Shown: positions 1-22,706 of the stretch, in pieces
Numbering within the stretch: the stretch's first letter is position 1
How the letters are laid out: every line of letters starts with the position of its first letter
NCBI RefSeq assembly: GCF_000208745.1
Contig: NC_030855.1
Coordinates: 24,867,549-24,931,548, forward strand
From: Theobroma cacao
Taxonomy: Eukaryota > Streptophyta > Magnoliopsida > Malvales > Malvaceae
Length of the DNA: 64,000 nucleotides
Direction of reading: 5' to 3'
Program-made: the position numbers and the translations under genes
The notes under the pieces: model-generated
Databases searched by the model: none
Told to the model about the DNA's origin: nothing
Seen by the model: the letters and a program-made list of their open reading frames with translations, nothing else

Positions 1-116
1 AGTGCCTTCAACAGTCCTTGTTGCACTAGCAATGCGCGCATCTTAACACGCCACAGGCTGAAATCGTTTCTTCCATTAAACTTTTCAATCTCATACTTGG
101 TCGACGAAGTTGCCAT
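1..116 (-). mobile_element. Ty1-copia retrotransposon gag, N-terminal part
   Basis: On the - strand an ATG at 116-114 opens a frame that runs off the left edge of the window. Its 38 or so residues contain a motif KFNGRNDFSLWRVKMRALL, which is characteristic of the start of plant Ty1-copia Gag polyproteins. It lies directly downstream, in element orientation, of a primer-binding site and an LTR, so the placement is right for gag. The rest of the element lies outside the window, so whether it is intact cannot be judged. Confidence 0.85.
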
Positions 117-147
117 AGCGAGATTCAGATTGATCCAAGAACTTGAA

Positions 148-159
148 GCTCTGATACCA
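148..159 (-). other. Retrotransposon primer-binding site (initiator Met tRNA)
   Basis: The reverse complement reads TGGTATCAGAGC, the usual primer-binding site complementary to the 3' end of initiator-methionine tRNA in plant copia elements. It sits three bases inside the LTR edge at 163, which fixes the element as running right to left with its 5' LTR at 163-619. Confidence 0.88.
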
Positions 160-162
160 GTT

Positions 163-619
163 TGTTGGGAAATTGCGGAATTGTTTCTAAAGAATTGCCC
201 AAGATCTAACCCAATCAATAGAATAAAAAAGAAAGAAATCAAGCACACCCACAAGAACACAAGAATTTACGTGGTTCGGTCTTTTGATGACCTACGTCCA
301 TGGGCACAACAACAGAGAAAAATTCACTAAGAGAAAAATCAGGAGATTACAAGAACAGTCTTAAACTCATAACCCTTATCCCACATATACCTAAATCATT
401 CTCTCTAAATCTAGGTGATTATTATTCTTTAACCCCATAGGGTCCTTTATAGTACCAAATACAATAACCTTATCCTAATTTAATTAGGAATCTTATCCTA
501 ATAGAATTAGAAATTGTTATTCTAATCTAACTAGATTTAAAAACTATTTTAATAAGGTATACTAATTTAATTGGAATTAAACAATCCTAATTAAAACACA
601 ATTCAAGACTATCCTAACA
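163..619 (-). mobile_element. 5' LTR of a Ty1-copia element
   Basis: This 457-bp segment begins TGTTGGG and ends CCTAACA, giving the short inverted termini (TG...CA) expected of an LTR, and abuts a primer-binding site. Its right edge falls exactly where homology to CRK exon 1 begins (from 620), so the element inserted inside an exon 1 sequence. The second LTR and the matching target-site duplication lie beyond the left edge and cannot be checked. Confidence 0.83.
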
Positions 620-816
620 TAATTGGATTCTGTTAGAGAGGTGACTTGAGAGAACATGCTGTCGAGGTTGGCCTGGTAAGTGCTGGTTGCGGTGTAGTTA
701 CCAGCTTAGTCTACGCAACGAGACTGGAAATATGGATAGGCCCCAAGGGTGAGAATAGCAAGGAATAGGAGAACCGAATAAAAAAAAAGAAGCAGTCTAG
801 AAAATCCCATTGCCAT
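620..816 (-). pseudogene. CRK exon 1 relic cut by the LTR element
   Basis: The - strand encodes the signal peptide and first part of a DUF26 ectodomain closely matching the exon 1 pseudogene at 9712-10500. The start codon is at 816-814. It carries an in-frame TAA at 708-706, where the sister copy has a serine codon, and has lost an N-glycosylation site (Asn to Thr). The remaining exon 1 sequence is replaced by the LTR at 619. Dead fragment. It marks the left end of copy 1 of the 9.7-kb duplication. Confidence 0.85.
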
Positions 817-1049
817 TGCGTCTCTGTCCCTCCGGAAATTTTATCTATGAAGCTGAACACAGTTACGTGCTTCTATGGAGAAAACTAATAATTTACTGAA
901 TTCTGACTCTTTAAATTCACCACTCGTGCTGAAACAAGGCTTGGGGTAATTATAGTAATGTATTAGTCAGATTTATCTTTGAAAAGAAAGTTGGGTATTT
1001 AATGTCTCTTTTCTCAAGCTATATATCTTGCCACCAAAAGAAGCTAAAA
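817..1049. other. Former CRK upstream region
   Basis: Non-coding sequence matching 10501-10745 upstream of the sister exon 1 pseudogene. It includes the shared stretch about 'cttgccaccaaaa' also seen upstream of the intact gene starting at 6201. No gene seen. Confidence 0.6.
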
Positions 1050-1640
1050 CTTTAATTGTTGGAGAGAATTGATATCAGAGGGATAGGCAGCAGTGTGAAA
1101 ATGAGGACTTTGATGGGAGTAATGCAGGACCGGATATGGTACTCGTACAGGAAATTAAGTTGGAGAGAATTGATGAGAAATGGATGGAGAGACTGGCCGG
1201 ACGGTAACTTCAGTTGGGCGTTCTGTCCCTTTAAAGATGATTTATAATCAGGTAGATTTTTCAGCCTTTAAACCCGTGTATATAAACCCCTGTACTGCAC
1301 ATATGACAGATGAATGAAAATATACTGCTCATTTATTTCATCCATTCCCATTGTGTGAATATTCCCCAGCCGCTTTCACGGTATCAGAATGGTAAGTCTT
1401 GTGGTTCGCTGGCAATGTGGAACATGACAATCTTTGCAGTGAGTGAGCTGGAATGTATGCTGATCATTATAGGTATATGGGTGATTCACGACTTTGACTG
1501 CAGGGTTGTCGATTTTCATGCTCCGTGTTCGTCAGCAGTAACATTTTATAATGTGAAAGCCTTTTGCAACTTAGAAATTGGTTGCTTGATGTCTGTACAT
1601 GTGGTAGATGCTATTTGGGACTGAAGGTTTTAGGTGGTCT
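1050..1640 (+). mobile_element. LINE endonuclease-domain fragment, copy 1
   Basis: Three short + strand reading stretches resemble, in order, the endonuclease/exonuclease/phosphatase (EEP) domain of plant L1-type LINE ORF2. The first is IRGIGSS near 1075-1100 (cf. NxRGLGSS). The second, in a shifted frame, is DMVLVQEIKLERID near 1131-1175 (cf. VQETK, with the catalytic Glu). The third, from about 1380, has SLAMWN and GIWVIHDFDCRVVDFHAPCSS (cf. GxWxxxxFxCxxxNVYAPC). Frameshifts and the loss of flanking domains show it is a relic. A second copy at 10750-11360 dates it before the local duplication. Confidence 0.65.
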
Positions 1641-1649
1641 TGTGCCATA

Positions 1650-1925
1650 AGGGTTTATGGAGATGGAAGCGTTTGATGACAAGCCTCAATGGCCGACCAA
1701 CATGGCTTTCCTTCTGCCCGTATCGCCGTTTCCTTTTCAATTACTCCATTTTTTAATTGACTTATCGCAGTACAATAATTATATTTGAGGGAATTGACAT
1801 AGGCAAAACCGGATGGAATCCTTAGGCACGAGTTTCACCATTATTCTAGATTAGATCAGCCTAGTTAATTAGATTATATGCGGATCAAAAAGAGAAGGCG
1901 TATTCTAATTGGAAGGAAAATATTG
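1650..1925. repeat. Conserved distal upstream block, copy 1 of 4
   Basis: A roughly 250-bp non-coding block with recurring words such as 'gatgacaagcc', 'ggcacgagttt' and 'gattatatg.ggatca'. It also occurs at 6455-6710, 11388-11645 and 16420-16640, each time upstream of a CRK exon 1. Here the W-box position reads TTCACC rather than TTGACC. Confidence 0.7.
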
Positions 1926-2125
1926 GGTTATCAATGAAAGTGAACTGAGCGGCATATTCAACAGAAAAGCCATAAAATTTAAGACAAGTCTGAAACCTTT
2001 ATATAGACTTAAAATCTCTATTTAAACTCTCACCTAATCCTACCACTTGAGACAGGTCCAAGTTGGTTCAGCAAGTGACATCGTCAACTGGAAAAGCTGT
2101 AGAATTTAAGACAATTCTGGAGCAA

Positions 2126-6201
<4,076 letters not shown>

Positions 6202-7897
6202 TGCGTCTCTCTGCCCTCTGAAAATTTTTATCTATGAAGCTTTATTTACAGATACATGCTTTTCTCAAGCTGTCTTGCCACCAAAATAAACTAAACTTTA
6301 TATATTTTTTTATAAAATTAAGAAATAAAAATTTTATTTTATTTTTCGGCCAAAACTTTCTCATGTTTATCTTCCCGTGGATTTACGTATAATTATATAA
6401 TATTTGTGCAGTTTTGAACAATTGTACCATAAATTCATGTTAAATCCATTGAAAGGGTTGATAGAGAAGGAAGTGGTTGATGACAAGCCGCCATGGACCT
6501 ACCAACTTGTCTTTCTTCCTGCCCAAAGGGCCAGAACGCGGTTTGCATTTGGAGGTATCGCACATGATTCGGGGACTTGACATAGGCAGAACCGGTTGGC
6601 ATCCTTGGGCACGAGTTTGACCATTATTCATCTAGATTAGATAACCTATTTGATTAGATTATATGTGGATCAAGGAGAGATGGCGGATTCTGATTGGAAG
6701 GAAATCATAATTAACCCGAATGTAGGATTGTCAAGCCAAAAAACAAAGTTAATGTTTGTTTAAGTTTAAACAAATCTGTGGGTGTAGACTTTTTGGCCCA
6801 TAAACCATTCTTTTTGTATAATAATTGGTTGGTAACGTTCAATGAACTCGATTTCTTTTTAATCGTTGTCTTTGCAAACGTACAAGAATCTAAATTTGTA
6901 ATTGCACGCACAAGGACTGATTAAGCATGGCTAGCTCTGTCTGAAATGGGTCCAAGCAGCAGCGGCCTGGTATACTAATCTAAGGTCTCGACACTGATTT
7001 GGAAGATGTTGAAAATGTAATTTTGGGTTGATCATAAATTTCTTCCTTATGAAGATCAAAAGAAGACTCAGAATGAAAACGCAAAAAAGAAAAGGGTAGT
7101 TGATTGAGATGGGAGTGGCGGAAGAGGAAAAGCTATATATGAAACGTCAAGTTGAATTCCTTTTGCATAAATAAGAAAAGAACAAAGAAGTTTCTGTTCA
7201 TTTCCTTCTAGCATATAGTGCCGTGTCAAAATCAATCATATTGCCCGTCAAACAAAGAAGATCTCAACTTTTTTTTTTTGGTTTGGTTGCCTTAGATAAG
7301 CACAAGTATGTAGGTGCGCTACTTAAAGTATGGTGAGACTATTCGTGAGAGCTGGCAAAGTCTTGGTGGTGGAGAACGTGGCCTGATATTTTATATTAAT
7401 TGTTCCAGTAGACAGCCTAATATGTTGACCTAATTTACAATCCAAACACTTGCTAACGAAAAAAATAAAAAAGAAAAGAGATTTGATTAACCACAGAATG
7501 TTTTGTTAGATATTATATTTTGACATGTGCAATAGTATATTTGTAAATATTTTAAATATTTAAAGTTATTATTGCATTTTGATTTCACATAAAGACTTGA
7601 TAATAAAAAGTTTGTTGTACTGATAATGTAAAAGTTGATTGAAAAGATAATACAATTAGAGCTTTATTCATTTCTTAATTTTTTTTAAAATTTTTTTCAT
7701 ATTCTTCATCTCTTTCTCAGTAATCAATAAAATTTTCTTTAGATTTTTTCTAGATTCTTCCTATTTTTTCTCAATAATCAACATATTTAACACATGAAAA
7801 GGGTGGTCCAAGGGTAATCATCTCAAACTGCGGAGAGAGGAAATTGTAACAAACACTGAATTTTGACACACAAATGCTTACAAATGTGACCTGCTTG
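6202..7897. other. Spacer upstream of the CRK at 2126-6201
   Basis: No gene seen. 6202-6450 is AT-rich proximal upstream sequence. 6455-6710 is the conserved distal block. 6711-7500 matches 16660-17420 of the second duplication copy. 7501-7785 is an AT-rich stretch present only in this copy. 7786-7897 is the 3' flank of the truncated CRK that follows. Confidence 0.7.
6455..6710. repeat. Conserved distal upstream block, copy 2 of 4
   Basis: Same block as at 1650, 11388 and 16420, here 250-510 bp upstream of the start codon of an intact CRK. It retains a W-box TTGACC at 6617-6622, which the copies next to dead genes lack. Confidence 0.7.
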
Positions 7898-8769
7898 CTA
7901 TCTTGGATGCAGCTCAGTTATTGAAACCTCATTTTCTGAGACTGCGGCAGCTTCATTTCTGGATTGAGTGGATTCTGTTGCCCCTGAATTTAGCCACAAC
8001 ATATCTGACTGAGTGTTGCTATGCATGAAAAATGCAGGTTCTGCGGGTAGTGGGAGAGCGACAGAGTAGCTAGTAAGCATCAGAACAACTGAAGCCATGT
8101 TTGGTCTCTGGGCTGCATTTTCTTGGACACAAAGCAGACCAATGTGGATGCATCTCATCATTTCCGTGCTTGAGGCTTCCCTCAAAATGGGATCCACAAG
8201 TTTCAATGCTGTCCCATCCTTCCAATTTCTCCACGCCTACAGGATTTAATGCTTTGAATAAATTTCACTGAGTTACAATCTCACATAAAAGGACAAAGGA
8301 TATTAATACTTAGCTTAGAAGATCTTCTACGTTCTCCCCGACACGAAAAGCACCATTTTTTTTACCACATCAAATCTCCAAAAGTAGTACACCAAAACTA
8401 AAAACATATGATTTGACAAAAAATTGACCATGCATTGTATATTCGGGTGTCATGTATCCACTGCAAGTCGATATCAGAAAAATTAGTGTACACATGATAT
8501 CAAATCTTTGAATCGTTAGACTTATCTAATGATCATGTGTAAGCAAATTGCAGATTCTGTCATTCTCATGATGAAGGGCACTTTAACAAACGTGATAATT
8601 CTAGTACTTACATTATTCCCACAATTCTACTGGTAGCACTTTGAGTTTGATTAAATGCACACAATTTTATCATATCAAAATCTGAAATTTTAAAATTCAT
8701 CTCTGCATCTAATAATATGTTACTAGCTTTGAGATCACGATGAATAATTCGAAGTCGACAATCTTCATG
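7898..8769 (-). pseudogene. Truncated CRK: part of exon 5, exons 6 and 7
   Basis: Homologous to the 3' half of the intact CRK at 17547-20496. Exon 7 (8236-7898) is open and ends in the family tail ELHPR. Exon 6 (about 8461-8310) has an in-frame TGA after the [13 protein letters not shown] segment and a deleted 3' splice boundary. The partial exon 5 (8769 to about 8631) has DFG changed to DFD and other damage. Homology stops abruptly at 8769 within the HED of the catalytic-loop exon, and everything upstream is missing. Non-functional as a kinase. Confidence 0.9.
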
Positions 8770-9190
8770 CTACTCTAAAGAATGGCAACAGAACAAGTCG
8801 TGCTGATGGTTGGGGTTAAGGTATCACGGTTACAACAATGTGTCGTGCTCGGAAGCTCTGTTCTTCTGTTTTGATTTGGTAGTCTGATCTTCTAGAGGAA
8901 TTCTAGGATTTTGTTTTTTTGATAGTTCTAGCAGATGGCAAATGCCTTCTGATTTGGCTTTTTGGCCTCTGTTTTTTATATTACAGGCTGGTTTTGTTGC
9001 CCGCTTTTGCTCCTGGGCATTAGTGACTCTTCCTTTAGTTGTGTTTGAACAGCCACCTCATCTTTGTGTGTGGCAATTACGCAGTGATCGTACAGGTTTC
9101 TTACCCAAACCGTATTCTAATGTCGTGAGAGTTTTCAGTCAACCAGACAAGAAACTTGACATGACATTCTAACCTCTAGATGCAACGAAA
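8770..9190. other. Unrecognised filler at a CRK-CRK junction
   Basis: About 420 bp unlike anything else in the window, sitting between the broken 3' CRK and the intron 1 remnant of the next pseudogene. It has a 76-codon + strand frame from 8942 (TTG, not ATG) that I do not recognise. It may be captured transposon or genomic filler DNA from repair of a break. Confidence 0.5.
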
Positions 9191-10500
9191 CAATTTTTTT
9201 AAAAAATAATCTCCACAAACTAACAGAAAAACCTAACAAAAAAAGGAAATTTAAAAAAAATCCTTCAAATCTGGTTGTCACATATTAAACCACTACTAAT
9301 TGGTGTCTATCCAAGTATAATATTTTTAATTTTAAGTGCTTTGCCCTGCTTGCTCTGTTTGTTCTGTTTACTTTATGCTAAGTATATTGATAGTTAGCGA
9401 AGATTTTTACTTGAACAGTTGCATTTGATTGAATTTCTACTACCATTGGTTTTTTCTAATCATGAATGATTTCTGTTAATATTAAGAAGGGAAATAAGGA
9501 CCAAGTTTCTTTTTTTTTTCTTGGAACATAGAAAAGTTTGTGGTTTTCCTGTTGATGGGTAGTATGCAATTTGAAATAAGAAAATGATTACAGAAAGAGA
9601 TCATCTATCAAGGAGATTTAATTATATCGAAAAGTGAACGAAAAAAAAAATGACAGTGGAAGATTTGGAGTATATTTAAACAGCAAGACTGGATAGTTTA
9701 CCTCCTGTAGAGGGTGGTGGAGAAGAAGTTGGGGATGGCGGAGGTGACGGTAGAGGAACTGGAGTCTGAAAAAATGGGTTAGACTCAAATCTCAAAAAAC
9801 AGCTTGGTCTAAGAACCCTGCATCCCATCGTCCCCAAGCAGCAACTTCCAATCTCATCCTCAGCCACAGTTAGACACTCGCCACATTCTTCCTCGGACAA
9901 ATCAGGAGTGCACTGTACCATAGCATATACTGTTTGAAAAGGGCCCACCCTTTAGATATCTACCGCATACTTGCGAAGAGGACCTGCAGCTGCGGCTCGA
10001 CTGCTCAAATTATTCAACAGATCACTCAATGCCTGATTGAACTGATTAGGATTCTTTACGTTCACTGGGTAGAGTAGACAAGAGCCAGGAGAGATTTCCA
10101 TTTCTCCGAGGATGTCTCGGTTGGTGTAGCGCAGCATACAAAATTCAGACCACCCGATCACCTCCTTTGCAAAGGGACAACGCTTCCTGAGCTCAGATAC
10201 GGTGTCATTAAGGCAGCTGTTGCAAACATCTTGGCTTCTATCCCCCCTGCAAAGTGCAATCGCATTGACTTTGTTGGCGTTTTCACCAGCAGACAGATTA
10301 TAGAACCCATAATTGAATTCTGTTAGAGAGGTGACTTGAGAGAACATGCTGTCGAGGTTGGCCTGGTAAGTGCTGTTTGCGGTGTAGTTACCAGCTGAGT
10401 CTACGCAACGAGACTGGAAATATGGATAGGCCCCAAGGGTGAGAGTAGCAAGGAATAGGAGAACCGAATAAAAAAAACGAAGCAGTCTTGAAAATCCCAT
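9191..10500 (-). pseudogene. CRK exon 1 plus part of intron 1, broken
   Basis: Exon 1 spans 10500-9712 and begins with the ATG at 10500. It encodes a signal peptide and two DUF26 domains (CRGDRSQDVCNSC, CTPDLSEEECGEC). An in-frame TAA at 9954-9952 lies between the two DUF26 domains, where the gene at 5397-6201 has a Leu codon (TTA). The donor is followed by an intron 1 remnant (9711-9191) matching 13950-15111 with an internal deletion of roughly 700 bp near 9500. Exons 2-7 are absent: the next CRK sequence to the left is a truncated 3' end from a different subtype. Confidence 0.9.
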
Positions 10501-10749
10501 TGCCAATGTTTCTCTCTCCCCTCCGAAAACTTTTATCTACGAAGCTGTATACAGATACGTGCTTCTATGGACAAAACTAATAATTTACTGAATTCTGACT
10601 CTTTAAATTCACCACTCGTGCTGAAACAAGGCTTAGGGTAATTAAAGTAATGCATGAATCAGATTTATCTTTGAAACGAAAGTTGGGTATTTAAGCTCTC
10701 TTTTCTCAAGCTATATATCTTGCCACCAAAAGAAGCTAAACTTTAATTG

Positions 10750-11360
10750 TTGGAGAGAATTGATGTCAGAGGAATATGCAGCAGTGAGAAAAAGAGGACT
10801 TTGATGAGAGTAATACAGGAGCGGATATGGTACTGATACAGGAAATTAAGTTGGAGAGAATTGATGAGAAATGGATGGAGAGACTGGCCGGACGGTAACT
10901 TCAGTTGGGCGTTCTGTCCCCTTAAAGATGATTTATAATCAGGTAGATTTTTCAGCCTTTAAACCCGTGTATATAAACCCCTGTACTGCACATATGACAG
11001 ATGAATGAAAATATACTGCTCATTCATTTCATCCATTCTCAATAAGTGAATATTCCCCAGCTGCTTTCACGGTATCAGAGTGGTAAGTCTTGTGGTTTGC
11101 TGGCAATGTGGAACGTGACAATCTTTGCGATGAGTGAGCTGGAATGTATGCTTATCATTATAGGTATATGGGTGATTCACGACTTTGACTGCAGAGTTGT
11201 CGATGTTCATGCTCCATGTTCGTCAGCAGAAACATTTTATTATGTGAAAACCTTTTGCTACTTAGAAATTGGTTGCTTGATGTCTGTATTGTACTGTCTG
11301 ATATGGGGTGATGCTTCTGGGTTGATATGTCTAAATGTGTTAGATGCTATTTGGGACTGA
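10750..11360 (+). mobile_element. LINE endonuclease-domain fragment, copy 2
   Basis: Aligned to 1050-1640 and readable as the same EEP-like remnant. ADMVLIQEIKLERIDEKW is encoded at about 10814-10870, then from 11046 a 104-codon frame with CGLLAMWN and GIWVIHDFDCRVVDVHAPC. Compared with copy 1 it has 48 extra bases near the 3' end, a multiple of three. No reverse transcriptase follows. Confidence 0.65.
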
Positions 11361-11387
11361 AGGTTTTAGGTGGTCTTGTACCATAAG

Positions 11388-11645
11388 GGTTGATGGAGAT
11401 GGAAGCATTTGATGACAAGCCGCAATGGCCTACCAACTTTGCTTTCCTTCTGCCCGGATCGCGGTTTCCTTTTTAATATTTTAATTGACTTATCGCAGTA
11501 CAATAATTATATTTGAGGGAATTGACATAGGCAAAACCGGATGGAATCCTTAGGCACGAGTTTCACCATTATTCTGGATTAGATCAGCCTAGTTAATTAG
11601 ATTATATGTGGATCAAAAAGAGATGGCGGATTCTAATTGGAAGGA
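11388..11645. repeat. Conserved distal upstream block, copy 3 of 4
   Basis: Upstream of the exon 1 pseudogene at 9712-10500. The W-box position reads TTCACC at 11562-11567, like the copy at 1650 next to the other dead exon 1. Confidence 0.7.
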
Positions 11646-11853
11646 AAATATTGGGTTATCAATGCAAGTGAACTGAGTGGCATAGTCAACAGAAAAGCTG
11701 TAAAATTTAAGACGAGTCTGAAACCTTTATATATACTTAAAATCTCTATTTAAACTCTCACCTAATCCTACCACTTGAAACAGGTCCAAGTTGGTTCAGC
11801 AAGTGACATCGTCAACTGGAAAAGCTGTAGAATTTAAGACAATTATGAAGCAA

Positions 11854-15910
<4,057 letters not shown>

Positions 15911-17546
15911 CGCGATTGCGTCTCTCTCCTCTGTGAAAACTTTTATCTATGAAGGTTTATGCAGAGATACACGCGTTTATAGGGAAGAAGAAGAAAACAT
16001 TAATATATTGTTGAATTGAAGTGAGACTCTTTGAATTTTCTGCATTATCAATTGAATCAAGATTTTAATATTAATATTTATAACGCAAATTGTTGGTATA
16101 TATGCAGGGCATTTTGGGACGTGAATTGGTCAGGGCTCCCTGGAAACTGATACATCAAATATCATTAAGGGTAAATGAGGAAATATAGGGACAAGCGTTT
16201 ACAGGCAAGCTATTTGTATCTCTCTTTTTTTTCAAGCTATATTGCCGGCGAAGTAAGCTAAACTTTATATATATTTGTATAAAATGAAGAAATAAAAACT
16301 GAGGTTATTTTTTGGCCAAAACTTTCTCATGTTTCTACCCGTGGATTTACGTATGATTATATAATAATTGTGTAGTTTTGAACAATTGTACCTTGAATTC
16401 ATTTTAAATCGATTGAAAGGGTTGATAGAGATGGCAGTAATCGAGGACAAGCCGCCATGGACCTACCAACTTGTCTCTCTTTCTGCCCAAAGGGCCAGAA
16501 CGCGGTTTCCATTTCTAAGTGACCAGGTGGCATCCTTAGGCACGAGTTTGACCATTATTCATCTAGATTAAATCGCCTTATGTGATTAGATTATATGTGG
16601 ATCAAGAAGAGATGGCGGATTCTGATTGGAAGGAAAATATTGGGTTATCAATGAATGACTAAAACTAAATATAAGATTGTTAATGTTTGTTTAAGTTTAA
16701 ACAGTCTAGTGGCTGTAGACTTTTTGGTCCACATGCCTTTTAAAAGTTCTTTTTTGATAGTTGGTTGGTAATGTTATCATCGTAATCACAAATACTGACT
16801 AAGCATGGCTCACTCTGTCCGAATCCGTCCGAGCAGCAGCCTGGTATACTATTTTAAGGTTTAGACACTGATTTGGAAGATGTTGAAAGTTTAATTTTGG
16901 GTTAATCATAAAATTTCTTTCATAAGAAATTGCTGGAAGGCTTCTTGGTGTACACACTATGTTGAAAATGAAAAGAAGATTCAGAATAAAAAAGTATAAA
17001 AGAAGGGTGGCTGATTGAGATGGGAGTGGCGGAAGAGGAAAAGCTACATATGAAACCTTCAAGTTCATTTCCTTCTCTATGAATAGGAAAAGAACAAAGA
17101 AGTTTCTGTTCATCTCCTTCTGGCTTATAATACCGTGTCAAAATCAATCATATTGCCAGTCAAACAAAGAAGGTTTCAAGTTTTTTTATTTTTTGTTTGG
17201 TTGCTTTGACTAAGCACAAGCTGGTGTGCAACTTAAAGTATGGTGAGATTATTCGTGAGAGCTGGCAAATTCTTGGTGGTAGAGAACGTGGCCCGATAGT
17301 TTCTATTAATTAGTCTAATAATCAGCCTAATCTGTTGACCAACAGGAATTGAACTACTTAATTTACAATCCACACAGTTACAAAAAGAAAAGAAGAGAAA
17401 TCTATGACTTGGAGATTTGATTAACCCCCGAATATTTAACACATGAAAAGGATGGTCCAAGCGTAATCAGCTCAATCTGCAGAGAGAGGAAATTGTAACA
17501 AATACTGAATTTTGACCCAGAAATGCTTACAAATGTGACCTGCTTG
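15911..17546. other. Spacer upstream of the CRK at 11854-15910
   Basis: No gene seen. Contains the conserved distal block (16420-16640) and sequence shared with 6711-7500 and 7786-7897. It lacks the roughly 285-bp stretch present at 7501-7785 in the other copy. Confidence 0.7.
16420..16640. repeat. Conserved distal upstream block, copy 4 of 4
   Basis: Shorter version of the block, 510-730 bp upstream of the start codon at 15910. The W-box TTGACC is retained at 16548-16553. Confidence 0.7.
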
Positions 17547-20496
<2,950 letters not shown>

Positions 20497-22239
20497 TGCT
20501 CTGCCTGCGGAGTACAGGGTTTTTGCTGCTTGTTTTTCTGCCAAGCTCTTTGACCTCTGATTTTCCGAGTTTTTGCGTGGAAATGAACAGTCCTTACCTG
20601 GAGATTGGATGATCTTGGGTCAGTACTTGTCAAAAGGAACTAAGGTGTTACATGGAAAATTGTCCAAAGTATGGAGTTGACGGGATGTAATAATTGAAGA
20701 TTGTTTGATTGCAATTATAATATTTATTTGTTTATATAAATCTTATAAAAAGATAATTACGCTTTGTTATGTAATAGTTCAATTATTTTTGAGGGAGGGA
20801 GAATTTTATTTTAGAATTTTTAAGAGACAGGATAGGATTATTATGTATTAACGAACGTAACCCAAGGTATAGTATCATGAAGGGAATGGAAGACTGGGAG
20901 ATTTAAGAAGAATATTAGAATTCAATACAAAATGAAAAATAAGCTTATCCCAAGAACCAAAATGATGTAAGCTGATCATATTCCAAGTGCAAAGTTCACG
21001 CTATTCATAGTAGACAATGATAGCAACGTAAGTATTGCCATTCAAAATCCTTGAAATATGGGGATTTGTTCATTAAAAAAGCAGGGGAAGAAAACATAAA
21101 GTCAGCAGGACAGGCTGGAGTCAATCAGAAATATTGTATGTTTCTTTCTTTTCTTAATTAGCAGGAAATTTCTAGGATCCTCAAACCATGTGAGGCTAGC
21201 CACTTTCCCAACTACAAAAACTGGCGAAAAGGTCAAAAACATTATGTATAAATAATTTATACTCATACAAGATTTAACAGAGTATGAATTTAGAATATAC
21301 TTGATTTTTAATTTATAGTTTAATAGTAAAAATAATATTAAGTAGATTAATTGTTAATACTCAATGTATTAGAAAGAATTTTCCTCTTTTTTTCTTTATG
21401 ACTCTTCAATAAATAAGATCTTTATGTCGTTATAGACAAAAAAGGAGATCTAGTTTATTTCTACATAATAAATCCGTAATCCCATCTATCATAGAGTTTC
21501 TTATATAGGCTAACATTTTTAAGCCTATATATAACATTAGAGTATAATCTACTTTATTAAATCATATTTTGAGTTATAAAAATATTATTTTATCAAAATC
21601 AAATTATTTTAATCTAATTTTCACAAAATATAAAAATAAATAATATAAATCCGCAAAAAGATTTTAATAAAGTGGGATCTGACCAATTATACATTGATTA
21701 CTTCGAAGCTAATAGGATTATCAACGAGTTGAGTATTTATTAATTTTGAGATATCTAAATCTTAATCTTATAAAAAATTAAATATTTAAATTTTATTAAT
21801 TATTTAAATGATTTTAAAAATTATTATCTTAATTCTAATCTTAATACATTTTTATTACCTTATAATTACCCTAAACTCTTTAAAAATCCTATTAGATAAA
21901 AAAATTATTAAAATATTCTTCATTGGTACTCAATTACCCAAACCTGTATCTATATACAATAATATTTCTTCTACATATTTCATATAATTAACTACTAATT
22001 GAATTAATAAAAACACAAATAATAAAATATAAATTTAAATAATCAAAAACTATAAAGTGTGTTTATAAATTAATATAATATATAATATAAATCAATATTA
22101 TGTTATTATTTAGTAATTATTAACTTATATAATCGTAATTATATTCTTTATAAATAAATATAATATATAATATACAGTGTTTGTATTGAAAAACATTACA
22201 AGTTATACACTATAAAGTGTGTGTATATAAATATATATA

Positions 22240-22665
22240 TTATAATTAATAATTTTATAAGTTATAATTTTTATAATACTAACACAAAGTAAAAAGTAAA
22301 TATATTTATATTTAAAGTATATATATTAAAAGTATATTAGTTTATATATATAATAGTAATTATATTCTTTATAAATGAACCCAATATATATAAAGTATAG
22401 ATATTAAAAGACATTACAAGTTAATTAATAATCATAGTTTCATTAATTAATTTAATAAATTATATGAGTTTATTCTTAATTACATGAAATTAAAAAAATA
22501 ACTGAGTTTCAAAACTATTCTAATTTCATAATTTCTTTTTAGATAATTAAGTTTATATATTATAAATTTATATAAACAAATATATATATTGTAATTAATA
22601 ATTTTGTAAGTTATAATTTTTATAATGTTAACATAAAACAGAAAGTAAATATATTTATATTTAAA

Positions 22666-22706
<41 letters not shown>

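Larger units (their letters stand above)
10501..11853. other. Spacer matching 817-2125
   Basis: Second copy of the spacer that carries the LINE endonuclease fragment (10750-11360) and the conserved distal block (11388-11645). The rest, to 11853, is 3' flank of the next CRK and aligns with 1926-2125. No cellular gene seen. Confidence 0.7.

Noticed and set aside
8942..9172. 76-codon + strand frame in the junction filler
   Set aside because: Starts with TTG, resembles nothing I recognise and sits in apparent filler DNA between pseudogenes. Kept only as an unexplained region.
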